Shown here piece after piece: positions 1 through 9,373 of a DNA stretch of 64,000 nucleotides. The notes below the pieces were generated by a model. The model searched no databases, had not been told where the DNA came from, and worked only from the letters and a program-made list of their open reading frames with translations. The translations under genes were made by a program, and so were the position numbers. The stretch covers positions 62,001 to 126,000 of the forward strand of contig JABCYZ010000013.1 of the NCBI GenBank assembly GCA_013289955.1. The letters are read 5' to 3'. Source of the stretch: Acidobacteriota bacterium (GTDB taxonomy: Bacteria; Acidobacteriota; Terriglobia; Acidiferrales; UBA7541). Position 1 is the stretch's first letter. Every line of letters starts with the position of its first letter.

Positions 1-2158
1 GAGCCTGGGAACCAGCCAGAAACAAAATGGCGCGCGCACAATCGGCCGGCTCGACCGCCTGACGCGTCAGAGTTCGCTGTGCATAGAAGACGGCCAGCAG
101 AGAGCGCAGTTCGTCATCGGTTTGCTCTTCCCGGAATGCAATCCCATATTTTTTGAGGGAGGCGATCACGCGATCGCGGGGAAACATCGTCGAGCCTTTG
201 ACGACCGCCGCGGGGCTGACGCCGTTCACGCGGACTCGCGGAGCGAGAGAGACCGCCAGTTCGCGGATAAGGTGGCTCACGGCGGCTTTGCTTACGTCGT
301 ACGCTTCGCTGCCTCGCTTGGAGACGACGGCGTTCGCTGAGCTCGTAAAGACCAGCGAAGCAGCAAGATCCTGCTTGGCAAAGATCGCAGCCGCTTCGTC
401 GGCCAGCAGATAGTTGGCGGTAACGTTTAGATCGAGCGTGCTGTGCCACTGTTCATCCGAAATTCGCCCGTCCGGAGAGGAGGGAAACAGCGCCGCGGTA
501 TTAATAAGACAATCGAAGCCGCCAAACGCGGCGACCACGGCCTGCAACGCGCGGCAAATGGATTCGCGGCTGCGAATGTCGAGTGCCAGCGCGAGCACGT
601 TTTCCTTGCTGCAAAACGCCGTTGCTTCCTTCACAACGCTCTGCGCCGCATCGAGATCGCGGTCGGCGATAGCAACGTGCGCACCGCGCTCGGCCGCTTG
701 AATGGCAGCCTCGCGCCCGATCCCGTTGCCACCGCCAACGATGACAAAAACTTGGCGGCTGAACTCTTTCTCGGGTGGCTGCCGGCGGAGCTTAGCTTCT
801 TCGAGTGCCCAATATTCGATGCGAAATGCTTCTGAGGGCGGCAGCGCGACGTAGTTGTGCTTCACGGTAAACGCAGAGTGCGGCGCGGCCGCTCCCGCCT
901 GCGGGACTTTGGCTGGAAGGCTTCCGTCATCCAGCGCCGTAGCACCTTCCATCACGTGAATGGCATTGATGTAAAACTCTCCAGTGATGCGCGCTTCGGT
1001 CTTGCTCTTGCCGAAACTGAACATTCCCACGCCGGGCACGAGCACGACAGTAGGGTTCTGATCGCGAACGGCGGGGGAACCGGCGGCCGCGTGGCCAGTG
1101 TAGTAGAGCCTGTAATCTTCGCGATATTTCTTGATAGCCGGCTCGATGGCGGAATGAAATTCGGCAACATCGCCCGCGGGATTCCAGTCGACAAATAACG
1201 GACGAATCTTCGTGCGTATGAAATGATCAGGACAGCTGGTTCCGAGAAATGCCAACTCGGCGGCCCAAACCGAGTTCACAAACTGCAGCACTTCCGGCAA
1301 GCCGCTGTAGCTTCCAATCAGACGCTTTTCTGCGGATACTAGTCCGCGTATCACCGGAAAAAGGCTCGCGGCAAGTTCTGTGCGGTCTTGCCTTGTCGCG
1401 TGTCGCTGACCGCCAAAGACAGCGCTGGTCTTACGCTCGGCATGGCCAAGCACAAACTGTCCGATCTGATCGATGATCGTAATCGTGTTGACATAGCATT
1501 CGCGCTGGGTATCGCCCCAGGTGAAAAGCCCGTGTCCTCCCAGCACGATGCCATCGCAGTCGGGATGGGTCTTGACCGCTTTTTCCATCATGAGCCCCAA
1601 CTCAAACCCCGGGCGCTGCCAGGGAACCCATACGAGTCGGTGATGAAAGCGGTGATTGAACTCGTCGAGACGTTCGAGGCCGTTCGCCGTTGCAGCCAGC
1701 GCAATGGCCCAGTCGGGATGCAGATGATCGACATGGCGAAACGGAAGGAAGGCATGCAAGGAGGTGTCGATTGAAGCGGCCACGCTGTTCGGGCCGAAAG
1801 TACAGAGAGGATAAAAATCCACCATCTCGTCTTCGTAAGCGGCGCCGCGATAGCGGCTCTTGAGACTGACCAGTTTCTCGAGGAAAAGTGTGGCGAAGCC
1901 GCCTCGCTGGATGCTTCCAAGGTCGCCGCCGCTCCCTTTTACCCACAAAACCGGCGTGGAAGCGCCGCTGACAGGATCCGGGGCCAAGATCTTGGAGCTG
2001 GTGTTTCCGCCCCCGAAATTTGTTATGCGGAGATCGGCCCCCAAAAGATTCGAGCGATAGCGAAGCAGTTCGGGCTCGTCAAATTTCGCGGCCAGTTCGG
2101 CATCCCAAAGATCTTTCAAGTAGCGCAGTTCGGGCACGGCGGGCCTGGACGCCTCCAT
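1..2158 (-). CDS. rhaEW: Bifunctional rhamnulose-1-phosphate aldolase / short-chain dehydrogenase (3' end cut by window)
   Basis: The frame is open from an ATG at 2158 to the window edge, about 719 residues, so only the last few residues are missing. The N-terminal part is a class II aldolase/adducin-type domain: a NFGGGNTS phosphate-binding motif (about residues 47-54), an HVDHLHPD metal-ligand motif and a later GGHGLF motif. The C-terminal part is a short-chain dehydrogenase with a glycine-rich VGGGNGIGRE nucleotide loop and the catalytic YxxxK as Y620/K624. This fusion is known from RhaEW/YuxG-type proteins, which cleave L-rhamnulose-1-phosphate to DHAP and L-lactaldehyde and then oxidise or reduce the lactaldehyde. 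It is cytoplasmic. It is divergent from a sugar ABC importer operon, consistent with rhamnose use. No isomerase or kinase of the pathway is in the window; they may lie to the left. The family call is firm, the exact substrate is inferred. Confidence 0.9.
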   Translation of the reverse strand, partial: MEASRPAVPELRYLKDLWDAELAAKFDEPELLRYRSNLLGADLRITNFGGGNTSSKILAPDPVSGASTPVLWVKGSGGDLGSIQRGGFATLFLEKLVSLKSRYRGAAYEDEMVDFYPLCTFGPNSVAASIDTSLHAFLPFRHVDHLHPDWAIALAATANGLERLDEFNHRFHHRLVWVPWQRPGFELGLMMEKAVKTHPDCDGIVLGGHGLFTWGDTQRECYVNTITIIDQIGQFVLGHAERKTSAVFGGQRHATRQDRTELAASLFPVIRGLVSAEKRLIGSYSGLPEVLQFVNSVWAAELAFLGTSCPDHFIRTKIRPLFVDWNPAGDVAEFHSAIEPAIKKYREDYRLYYTGHAAAGSPAVRDQNPTVVLVPGVGMFSFGKSKTEARITGEFYINAIHVMEGATALDDGSLPAKVPQAGAAAPHSAFTVKHNYVALPPSEAFRIEYWALEEAKLRRQPPEKEFSRQVFVIVGGGNGIGREAAIQAAERGAHVAIADRDLDAAQSVVKEATAFCSKENVLALALDIRSRESICRALQAVVAAFGGFDCLINTAALFPSSPDGRISDEQWHSTLDLNVTANYLLADEAAAIFAKQDLAASLVFTSSANAVVSKRGSEAYDVSKAAVSHLIRELAVSLAPRVRVNGVSPAAVVKGSTMFPRDRVIASLKKYGIAFREEQTDDELRSLLAVFYAQRTLTRQAVEPADCARAILFLAGSQA

Positions 2159-2357
2159 GAATCCTCCGGGTGGCAAATACAAACGGTCGAGCGAAGCCAA
2201 TTCCTGAACGATAGAACGTAGTTATCTTACATGACGCGGCAGACTGGAGCGAAGAGCGCTTCCGAACATCGCGAAAATATTGCCTCGCGGAACAGTCATC
2301 GAGTATCATCCGGCAGCGGTCGGGGTTCCCGAGCCTCCTGTCAGAGATAGCCTCCAC
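2159..2357. promoter_or_regulatory. Divergent intergenic region between rhamnose catabolic gene and importer operon
   Basis: These 199 bases separate two divergent sugar genes and must hold both promoters. I see no convincing -35/-10 pair and no clear operator palindrome. A TTG-started extension of the importer ATPase into this region (from 2280) is open but not family-like, so the ATG at 2358 is preferred. Confidence 0.4.
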
Positions 2358-3899
2358 ATGCCTTCTTCCTCATTGCTTGAGATCAACAGCATCTCGAAGT
2401 ACTACGGCGGCACTGCGGCGCTGCGAGATGTTTCCGCGTCCCTTCAAGTGGGAGAAATTCTCGCACTCATGGGGCACAACGGCGCGGGGAAGTCGACGCT
2501 CGTGAAGATTCTTGCAGGCTCGACGCGGCAAGATTCCGGCGAAATCAAAGTTGCGGGAAAAACGCTTCCGGGCGGAGTACGCGAGGCACGCGCGGCAGGG
2601 ATTGCCGTAATTTATCAGGACCTGAGCCTGTTTCCCAAACTGACGGTGGCGGAGAATATCGCCGGAGAGCCCACAGGGCGGCGGAGTTATTCCTTGCGGG
2701 CCGCAAAACGTGCCGCCGCTGCTAGCCTGGAGCGCGTCGAGGTGAATTCGCCCCTGCTCGCGTGTCTGGACCGCAACGTGGAAGATCTGCCGCTCGCCAT
2801 GAGACAGCGCATCGCCATCGCGCGCGCACTCACCTATGATTCACGAATTCTCATTTTGGATGAGCCGACCGCCGCCCTTTCGCTCGCGGACACGGATCAC
2901 CTGCTCACGTATCTGCGCAAACTGGCCAGTGGTGGTGTCGGCGTGCTCTTTGTCAGCCATCGCCTTTCCGATGTCGAGCGGATCGCAGACCGCTACCTGG
3001 TTTTGCGAGATGGAGCCGTGGCGCTCGCCGCAGCGCCAGCGGAGGTCAGCCGAAACGCCCTGGCGCGAGCGATGTTTGGCGAAGGTGCGGAAAAGGATGT
3101 TGCCAAACCTGATCGTGCCGGGCTGCTGCGGAAAAACGCATTAGAAGACGCGCTGACTGTGCGCCATGCGACGCGAAGCGGAGAATTTAAAAACATCTCC
3201 GTGACGCTGCGCGCCCGAGAGATTGCCGTGCTGACGGGATTAACCGGCTCGGGCCGCACGGAGTTTGCGGAGTCCCTTGTGGGTTTGCGGCGATTTGACA
3301 GCGGAGAATCGCGCATAGCTGGAAAACCGGTGAGTTTTTCCGGTCCACGAAGCGCGATGCGCCAGGGAGTGGTCTATGTGCCGGAAGACCGGCTGCGTTC
3401 GGGGCTTTTTCGGCGGCGCAGCACGGCGGAAAACCTTGTTGGCGCGACCGAGCATCTGCGCGCGCAGTTGGGTTTCCTGGGAAAGCAAACCATCAGAGCG
3501 GCCGCGGGAATATCCGATTTTGCCATCCGCTGCCAGGGGCAAGATTCGGCACTCGAAACGCTCAGCGGCGGAAATCAGCAGAAAGTCCTGCTGGCGCGCT
3601 GGCAGATGGCCGGAGCGCGCGTGTTGATCCTCGATGAACCGACCGCGGGGGTGGACGTAAGCGCCAAAGCGGAAATTCACGCTCGGCTGCGGGAGTGGGC
3701 AGCCGCCGGAGCAGCTCTGCTGGTCATCAGCTCGGAAACGGACGAAGTCCTCGAGGTGGCCGATCGCATTTTGGTTTTTCATGCTGGCAATCTGGTCATG
3801 GATGGATTGCGTGCAGAAATCGACCGGGAACAACTGATGGCCGCCATGCTGCACGGAGGCGCGCTGAGAGAGCAAGCACAGCCCCGGGGCGAAGCGTGA
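2358..3899 (+). CDS. rhaT: Sugar ABC transporter ATP-binding protein, duplicated (RbsA/RhaT type)
   Basis: This 513-residue cytoplasmic ATPase has two tandem ABC domains, the usual form for ribose/rhamnose-type importers. Domain 1 has Walker A GHNGAGKST (residues 39-47) and Walker B ILILDEPT. Domain 2 has the degenerate Walker A GLTGSGRTE typical of this family, a canonical LSGGNQQK signature and Walker B VLILDEPTAGVD. The ATG at 2358 is chosen because domain homology starts immediately after it (LLEINSISKYYGG). The stop overlaps the next start by one base (TGATG), showing translational coupling with the permeases. Rhamnose specificity is inferred from the divergent rhamnulose-phosphate aldolase; ATPases of this class are not themselves diagnostic of substrate. 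Confidence 0.88.
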   Translation: MPSSSLLEINSISKYYGGTAALRDVSASLQVGEILALMGHNGAGKSTLVKILAGSTRQDSGEIKVAGKTLPGGVREARAAGIAVIYQDLSLFPKLTVAENIAGEPTGRRSYSLRAAKRAAAASLERVEVNSPLLACLDRNVEDLPLAMRQRIAIARALTYDSRILILDEPTAALSLADTDHLLTYLRKLASGGVGVLFVSHRLSDVERIADRYLVLRDGAVALAAAPAEVSRNALARAMFGEGAEKDVAKPDRAGLLRKNALEDALTVRHATRSGEFKNISVTLRAREIAVLTGLTGSGRTEFAESLVGLRRFDSGESRIAGKPVSFSGPRSAMRQGVVYVPEDRLRSGLFRRRSTAENLVGATEHLRAQLGFLGKQTIRAAAGISDFAIRCQGQDSALETLSGGNQQKVLLARWQMAGARVLILDEPTAGVDVSAKAEIHARLREWAAAGAALLVISSETDEVLEVADRILVFHAGNLVMDGLRAEIDREQLMAAMLHGGALREQAQPRGEA

Positions 3900-4891
3900 T
3901 GCCTCTGAACTCGAGCGCCTCAGCGCGGTTGCGCCTGAATTTTCACCACCACGAGACGAAACTGGCCGCGCTTCTCCTTGTACTGGGAATGGCACTCGCC
4001 GCAACCGCGCCGAGATTTTTTTCCACCGTGAACCTGGCGCTTCTGGCAAGAAGCATGGGAGTGCTGCTGATCGTTTCCGCCGGCATGCTGAATGTCGTCT
4101 TGGCCGGAGGGATCGATGTTTCCGCGGGCGCCATTTTGGCTGTGGTGAGCGTCGTACTGGTGCGCCTCGGAAATCATGGACTCCCCGCGTCCATCGTTCT
4201 GCCGGTGGGTTTATTGACGGGCGCTGGACTCGGCGCGGTAAACGCCGCTTTGATCGCCGAATTGCGAATACCTCCCATCGTGGCCACGCTTGGCACCGCT
4301 GGATTGTTTCGCGGGTTGCTGCTTGAATGGACCCAGGGCGAATGGGAAAGTTCCATTCCGTCGTGGCTGAATGCCATCGGGAGTCCGCGCTGGGGCGGCC
4401 TCGATGTTTCCGTGCTGGCCGCGGTGCTGGTGATGCTCGCTGCAGCCTGGATCCTCGATCGCACACAGATGGGCCGTGCGCTGTTTCGGTTCGGTGATTC
4501 GCCGCTCGCCGCGGCACGCACCGGCATTTCCGTTCGGCAACCGGTCTACTTCGCCTATATCTCGCTCGGTCTGCTGACCGCCATTGGCGCGGTTTTTTAC
4601 GCCGCGCAGCTGGGCGCTGTACAGGGCAATGCCGCAAATGGCTACGAGCTTACAGTGATCGCCGCCGTCGTTCTTGGCGGTGCAGATATTCTGGGAGGTC
4701 GCGGCAGCCTGCTCGGCACATTCCTCGGAGTTTTACTGCTCTGCTCTTTGCAGCAGGCGCTGGTTCTCCTGCATGTCGCCACATTTTGGCAAAACATCGC
4801 CACCGGCGCCATCGTGCTCATCGGCGTAATCCTCAGCAGCACCCCGCGGCTGGGCCGAAAACTTATCCTCCGGCAGAGTCCTTCCCCATGA
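3899..4891 (+). CDS. rhaP: Sugar ABC transporter permease (RhaP-like)
   Basis: A 330-residue, highly hydrophobic inner-membrane protein of the BPD_transp_2 (RbsC-like) family. It has roughly eight to ten membrane segments, and the family motif GGIDVSAGAIL follows the second or third segment; a conserved VVLGGADILGG segment lies near residue 260. The start ATG overlaps the stop of the ATPase gene, and its own end overlaps the next permease start as ATGA, so the operon is translationally coupled. It would form one half of a heterodimeric sugar channel with the next gene. Substrate is inferred from context. Confidence 0.86.
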   Translation: MPLNSSASARLRLNFHHHETKLAALLLVLGMALAATAPRFFSTVNLALLARSMGVLLIVSAGMLNVVLAGGIDVSAGAILAVVSVVLVRLGNHGLPASIVLPVGLLTGAGLGAVNAALIAELRIPPIVATLGTAGLFRGLLLEWTQGEWESSIPSWLNAIGSPRWGGLDVSVLAAVLVMLAAAWILDRTQMGRALFRFGDSPLAAARTGISVRQPVYFAYISLGLLTAIGAVFYAAQLGAVQGNAANGYELTVIAAVVLGGADILGGRGSLLGTFLGVLLLCSLQQALVLLHVATFWQNIATGAIVLIGVILSSTPRLGRKLILRQSPSP

Positions 4892-5913
4892 CTGCGTCCG
4901 CATCGGCCTCTCAGGAAAAGTTCAGAAACCCCGCGCCGAAATTCTCCAAGAGCAAAAGGATGATGGAGCTGCGCCAATCGGGAAGTCTCCAGCCCGGTGT
5001 CGTCATCTTGTTGGTGCTTTTTTTCTGCATTTACGCCGGCTACCGCAGCGGCGACTTCTGGTCGGCGCTGAATTGGCAACTCCTCGCGCAGCCGCTCGCC
5101 GAAGCGGGCCTCGTATCTCTCGGCATGATGTTCGTCATCGCCACAGGCGGAATCGATCTCTCCGTCGGCTCGATCGTGGGCGTTGCGGCAGTAACGGCGG
5201 GAATCGCCGCGCATCACAGATTACCGGTCCCGGCCATCGAAGCAAGCGCGCTCACCGCAGGGGCCCTATGCGGCGCTCTGAACGGACTGCTGATCGGCGT
5301 TCTTCGCCTCTCCGCCATCTTAGTCACGCTCGGCAGCATGATTCTTTTCAGCGGTGTCGCGCTAGCCCTCAGCGAGGGAAGCAGTTTCGCGGGTTTCCCC
5401 GACGGTTTGCTGTGGTGGAATGACGCGACGCTGCTTGGAATTCCCGTTGAGTTTCTTTTGTTCTTGGCAACCGCCGCAGCTGCAGCCGTGCTTCTGCGCT
5501 ACTCGCTGTGGGGCCACTACGCCATCGCCATTGGCAGCAACCGTGTCGCCGCAAGCTACTCCGGCTATCCCGTCGCTCTGACCCTGTTTGGCGTTTACAC
5601 GTTGCAGGGCCTGCTGTGCGGGATGACCGGCATTCTGCTGGTCGCGCGGCTGGCCAGCGCTCGTGCCGATATGGGCCAGGGATTGATGTTGATGGCCATC
5701 GCCGCGGTGGTCCTCGGCGGCGCGCCGATCGAAGGCGGCTCCGCTTCCGTCATCGCGACCGTAGCCGGTGTTGCCGCGTTTTATATTGTTCAAGACGGTT
5801 TGTTGCTTCTCGACGTCCCGCCCTTTGTTCAACACGCTCTTACATCGGTCTTGCTTCTGGTCGCAGTCGCAGCCGGAGTTCTCTTGCGCGGAAGCCGGGA
5901 GAATCAGCGATGA
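4888..5913 (+). CDS. rhaQ: Sugar ABC transporter permease (RhaQ-like)
   Basis: A 341-residue inner-membrane permease of the same RbsC-like family as its upstream neighbour. After a hydrophilic N-terminus of about 35 residues it shows repeated membrane segments, the family motif GGIDLSVGSIVG and a later VVLGGAPIEGG motif. The ATG at 4888 overlaps the previous stop by four bases (ATGA), and its own stop overlaps the next start in the same way. Two distinct permeases plus a duplicated ATPase and a binding protein match the RhaSTPQ composition described in rhizobia. Rhamnose as substrate remains an inference. Confidence 0.86.
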   Translation: MTASASASQEKFRNPAPKFSKSKRMMELRQSGSLQPGVVILLVLFFCIYAGYRSGDFWSALNWQLLAQPLAEAGLVSLGMMFVIATGGIDLSVGSIVGVAAVTAGIAAHHRLPVPAIEASALTAGALCGALNGLLIGVLRLSAILVTLGSMILFSGVALALSEGSSFAGFPDGLLWWNDATLLGIPVEFLLFLATAAAAAVLLRYSLWGHYAIAIGSNRVAASYSGYPVALTLFGVYTLQGLLCGMTGILLVARLASARADMGQGLMLMAIAAVVLGGAPIEGGSASVIATVAGVAAFYIVQDGLLLLDVPPFVQHALTSVLLLVAVAAGVLLRGSRENQR

Positions 5914-6905
5914 AGTACTGCCATCGCCGCGTCTTCCAAGGCCTGGCGTTTGCCGTGCTTCTCCTCGCCCTAGGCTGCTCGCGTCTGCCGCGAAACTCCA
6001 AGACTCTCTTCGTCATGGTACCGAAACTGGTTGGCATCCCGTATTTCAATTCCGCGCGCGACGGAGCGTCAGAGGAGGCGGAACGCTTGGGTCTTCATTT
6101 TTTCTACACCGGACCGACCGCCGCCGATGCGGGCCTGCAGGTGGACGTCATCGCCGGATTGTTAGCAAGACACCCGGCAGTGCTGGCCGTCTCCTGCGAT
6201 GACGCCAACGCGCTCGCTCCTGTACTGCGGCGCGCCCGCCGCTACGGGATACCCGTGCTGACATGGGATGCCGACGCGCAGCCGGACGCACGCGATTGGT
6301 TTGTCAGTCAGGTCGAAGATGAAACGCTCGGCCGCCACGTCATGGACGTTCTCGCTGAGCAGCTTGGCGGCCGCGGACAATACGCCATCGTCACGGGTTC
6401 GCTGACGGCTTCCAATCTAAACGCCTGGCTCTTCTGGATGAAAAAACAACAGCAGGAAAAATATCCAGATATGCAATTGGTTGCCGTAGTTGCTGGCAAT
6501 GACGATCAGCAGCAATCCTTCGTCGAGGCGCAAAGTTTGCTGCAGGCTTATCCAAACTTGCGGGGATTTATCGGAAACAGTTCCGCCGCTCCCCCCGCCA
6601 TCGCCCGCGCCATCGAGCAAGCTGGTCTCTCCGGTCAAATTGCGATCGCCGGACTCTCAACGCCGAATCTTATGCGGCACTATATCGAAAACAAGACCGT
6701 GAAGACCATAACGCTGTGGGATCCCGGCAAGCTGGGCCGGCTGACTGCATTTGTTGGAGCGATGATCCTCCGCCACGAAACTCCGCGCGATCGGATGAAC
6801 GTTCCCGGCGTCGGGCCAATCCGCGTGTTCCCCGAGACCCGCAAAATAGTGATGGGCTCGCCGCTCGATTTTACGCAAGAAAACATCAGCCAATACTGGT
6901 TCTGA
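5910..6905 (+). CDS. rhaS: Sugar ABC transporter substrate-binding lipoprotein (RhaS-like)
   Basis: A 331-residue periplasmic binding protein of the Peripla_BP_4 (LacI/RbsB-like) fold. The N-terminus is a lipoprotein signal, with a hydrophobic run ending in the lipobox LGCS, so the mature protein would be membrane-anchored at Cys24. Family features include IPYFNSARDGA near the first strand, a VSCDDANAL segment and a late TLWDPGKLG segment. It is the fourth gene of the coupled operon (ATGA overlap with the upstream permease) and would deliver the sugar to the permease pair. The operon ends here; 18 bases later a convergent gene ends, and I see no hairpin between them. Confidence 0.87.
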   Translation: MKYCHRRVFQGLAFAVLLLALGCSRLPRNSKTLFVMVPKLVGIPYFNSARDGASEEAERLGLHFFYTGPTAADAGLQVDVIAGLLARHPAVLAVSCDDANALAPVLRRARRYGIPVLTWDADAQPDARDWFVSQVEDETLGRHVMDVLAEQLGGRGQYAIVTGSLTASNLNAWLFWMKKQQQEKYPDMQLVAVVAGNDDQQQSFVEAQSLLQAYPNLRGFIGNSSAAPPAIARAIEQAGLSGQIAIAGLSTPNLMRHYIENKTVKTITLWDPGKLGRLTAFVGAMILRHETPRDRMNVPGVGPIRVFPETRKIVMGSPLDFTQENISQYWF

Positions 6906-6923
6906 GTCCGCCTTTATCGCAGG

Positions 6924-7868
6924 TCAGGCAAGCCCGAGCCGTTCGGCGCAGGAGCGCAATATTTCCGGCTCCCACGCAGGCCGCTCCGGACTCCTCGGAT
7001 GAGTCCCTGGCGAAGGAATTCGCCCCGTCAAATAGAGGAACGCCGCCGCCGAATGCTTGTAAGCGGGAACAGGCTCGCGGAAAGCAACGTCTCCCAGATA
7101 CTGAAGCGCATCGGAGAGCGCGTAATACGCGGCGGCGCCGGTTTTCCAGAGGCGGTCTCGCTCCGCAAACTTTTCTGGCGCAAAGGTCGCAAGCCCCAGC
7201 AGGTAGTCGGAACCGTATTCGATCATATTGATGCCCAGATCGTTGCCGGTGTAGATGCGAAAATCCGGGCGCCGCGCGTCGCGCAGCGCCAGGCGGTCCA
7301 GCTCCACGAGCCGGTCGAGGGAGGAATGTTTCATCCCCTTCAATTCGGGAATATCCATCAAGCCCCCGACAGTGTCTCTATCGAAAATCTCGCCGTTCGG
7401 CGCGAACATGCGTCCCAATTCAAAACCAAGCACATCCGAATATCCGCGGCACGCCGCCTGATACGCCGCTACTTTTTCTCCGGGTGTTTTTCCGTGCAGC
7501 CGCGTGGTTTGAAACAAGATGGGTATGCCGCCCATCCCGATGATCGCCTCCATCTGCCCTCTGTATAACGAAACGACGTCGCCCTCTCGTCCTTCGATAT
7601 AAGCGCCGGCAACAAACGGAACGCCTTCCCCTAACGCCTCACGAGTCCAGCCGAGCACTTCGAGTTTTTCCCTGTCGTTCAGGTAATTGACGTAGCCGGT
7701 GTCCATGTTGACCGCATTCATCAATCCGGCCCGATGGGTGGCCACGAGATGCCGCTGGAATGCCGCAACGGCCACTTGGCCGTTCGCCTGGTAAGGAAGA
7801 AGCGCAGCCGCGATTCCCTGCACTTCGCGGTGAAGTTTCCGCCGCTCGTTTATCGTTTTGATCGTCAT
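6924..7868 (-). CDS. Dihydrodipicolinate synthase-family aldolase/lyase
   Basis: A 314-residue class I (Schiff-base) aldolase of the DHDPS/NanA family. The GMKHSS segment matches the family's GIKE region and places the Schiff-base lysine at K180. The usual GTTGE substrate motif is replaced by NMDTGYV, and the YYN(K/x)P segment that normally carries the relay tyrosine reads LFQTTRLHG, so the general base seems displaced. It is therefore unlikely to be true DapA; a 2-keto-3-deoxy-sugar-acid or related aldolase is more plausible. ATG at 7868 has a GGAAGA upstream. It lies 38 bases downstream of an OYE-type oxidoreductase on the same strand, so the two are probably cotranscribed. Confidence 0.8.
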   Translation of the reverse strand: MTIKTINERRKLHREVQGIAAALLPYQANGQVAVAAFQRHLVATHRAGLMNAVNMDTGYVNYLNDREKLEVLGWTREALGEGVPFVAGAYIEGREGDVVSLYRGQMEAIIGMGGIPILFQTTRLHGKTPGEKVAAYQAACRGYSDVLGFELGRMFAPNGEIFDRDTVGGLMDIPELKGMKHSSLDRLVELDRLALRDARRPDFRIYTGNDLGINMIEYGSDYLLGLATFAPEKFAERDRLWKTGAAAYYALSDALQYLGDVAFREPVPAYKHSAAAFLYLTGRIPSPGTHPRSPERPAWEPEILRSCAERLGLA

Positions 7869-7906
7869 CGTAGATTCTTCCGGCCTCGTCTTGACAAAGA
7901 GCTCCG

Positions 7907-9373
7907 CTATCGTCGTGCCTTGGCTACCTTAAGAAGCTCCGCTGACGCTGACTTTTTGTAGTAAGCGTCAAGTGGATAGCAACCGGATGGCAATCCGTTG
8001 CGCGGAGCAGTAGTGCAGTCGCTAAATGTTCTGCAAACGAGCTTGTGCTGAAACGTCCGTCCATTCAACACATCGGAGAGCATTTCGGGATAGCTGAGCA
8101 CCACGCGGCCCAATCCCACCGAGTCCGCCCAACCCAGGGCCACCGCCGCCTGCGCCACTTGCGGAAGAAAATCCTGCAAATAGCTGTACGCAGTCCCGAC
8201 AACAATGAGTTCCGGAAAACGCTCGTTCAGTTGCCGTGTAACTTCCATTTGCCTCGCCACCCCGACCAGCGGATCCTCAGGCGGCCGATATCCGTCCGAC
8301 GGCGGGTAAAACGCCGGCCGCTGGATGTGCGGACAATAATAAGGACTGCCAGCCGTAACATTCACGAGAGAGATTCCCAACTCCTCCAGCAAGCCGAAGA
8401 ACCGCATCGTCTCGATGAGATCCGGCCGCGTCGGATCATTCTGGTCCACTCCGAATCCCCACCGGTAGGGAATCAGATGCTTGTGTTCTTCAGGAATCCC
8501 AGGCCCCGGCTTTCCCGGAGTCGAGTGCGCAGGGTCCGGCCGATAAGGAACCGCGTCAAACGCCGAAAGCCGCACTCCAATTTGCAAACCTCGGGCAGCC
8601 GCGCGAATTCCTTCGACTACTTCCCGCAAGAACCGCGTGCGATTCTCGAAACTTCCCCCGTACTTCCCTTCCCGCGAATGGGCGCTGAGAAATTCGTGCC
8701 CCAAATAACCGTGGCAATGCTTGATGTCGACGAAGTCGAAGCCCAGTTCACGCGCCATGACCGCAGCGGCGTGAAACTGTTCGATGATTTTCTCGATTTC
8801 CGCATCGGTGAGCAGCGGAAAGTCCGGCGGCAAATTCAATCGGCGGTCCAGAAGCGGGTGACGGTACAAAATGCGCGGCTCAGGGCGGCCTTTTTGATTC
8901 GGGCAGCTGTAACGCCCCGAATGCGTCAGCTGCAATCCAATCAGCAAGCCGTCATCGGAACCGGAAACCTGCCGATGCTCGGCAACGAGCGCCGCCTTGA
9001 GGCTCGCCAACCCTGCTTGTGTGTGCGGAGCCGCCAAAAGTTGATTCGGGTTCGCGCGCCCCTCGTGACAGACGGCGACCGCTTCGCCACCCCAGATCAG
9101 TTTTGCTCCGCTGCGCCCGAATCGCTGCCATCGGCGAAGCGTATGTTCACTGGGATTGCCATCCGGGGTTCCGTCCCAGCCTTCCATGGGATTGACGGCG
9201 AAGCGATTGCCAATCCTGATTCCACCGCGGACGATGGTCCGCGCCAGCGGCGACTCCGCCCCGCGAAGAAGCTCGCGGTCGCATGGAATGGTCAGACGCA
9301 GCGCAGCGAGATGTTCCGCAAAGTGATTTACATCCCGAAGGCTGCCCAAACGCAAGATTTCGTCCGGGTTCAC
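7907..9373 (-). CDS. NADH:flavin oxidoreductase, Old Yellow Enzyme family
   Basis: A 488-residue FMN-dependent TIM-barrel oxidoreductase related to the N-terminal half of 2,4-dienoyl-CoA reductases. The N-terminal NPMEGWDG segment and the central HGYLGHEFLSAHSREGKYGG followed by SFENRTRF are the family signature for the FMN- and substrate-binding barrel. No C-terminal FAD/NAD domain or Fe-S cluster motif is seen, so it is a single-domain member. A GTG start at 9373 is chosen because no better ATG exists and an AGGAG ribosome site lies just upstream. It probably reduces an activated C=C bond or demethylates a small substrate; the real substrate is unknown. Its neighbours suggest a role in sugar or sugar-acid catabolism, but that is inference. 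Confidence 0.82.
   Translation of the reverse strand: MNPDEILRLGSLRDVNHFAEHLAALRLTIPCDRELLRGAESPLARTIVRGGIRIGNRFAVNPMEGWDGTPDGNPSEHTLRRWQRFGRSGAKLIWGGEAVAVCHEGRANPNQLLAAPHTQAGLASLKAALVAEHRQVSGSDDGLLIGLQLTHSGRYSCPNQKGRPEPRILYRHPLLDRRLNLPPDFPLLTDAEIEKIIEQFHAAAVMARELGFDFVDIKHCHGYLGHEFLSAHSREGKYGGSFENRTRFLREVVEGIRAAARGLQIGVRLSAFDAVPYRPDPAHSTPGKPGPGIPEEHKHLIPYRWGFGVDQNDPTRPDLIETMRFFGLLEELGISLVNVTAGSPYYCPHIQRPAFYPPSDGYRPPEDPLVGVARQMEVTRQLNERFPELIVVGTAYSYLQDFLPQVAQAAVALGWADSVGLGRVVLSYPEMLSDVLNGRTFQHKLVCRTFSDCTTAPRNGLPSGCYPLDAYYKKSASAELLKVAKARR

Noticed and set aside
3240..4637. Long open frame on the minus strand opposite the importer ATPase and permease
   Set aside because: Arg/Pro-rich shadow of GC-rich coding sequence; no domain, and the plus-strand genes have clear motifs and coupled starts.
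6924..7868. Genuine DapA (lysine biosynthesis)
   Set aside because: Motifs around the substrate carboxylate and relay tyrosine do not match, and the context is catabolic.
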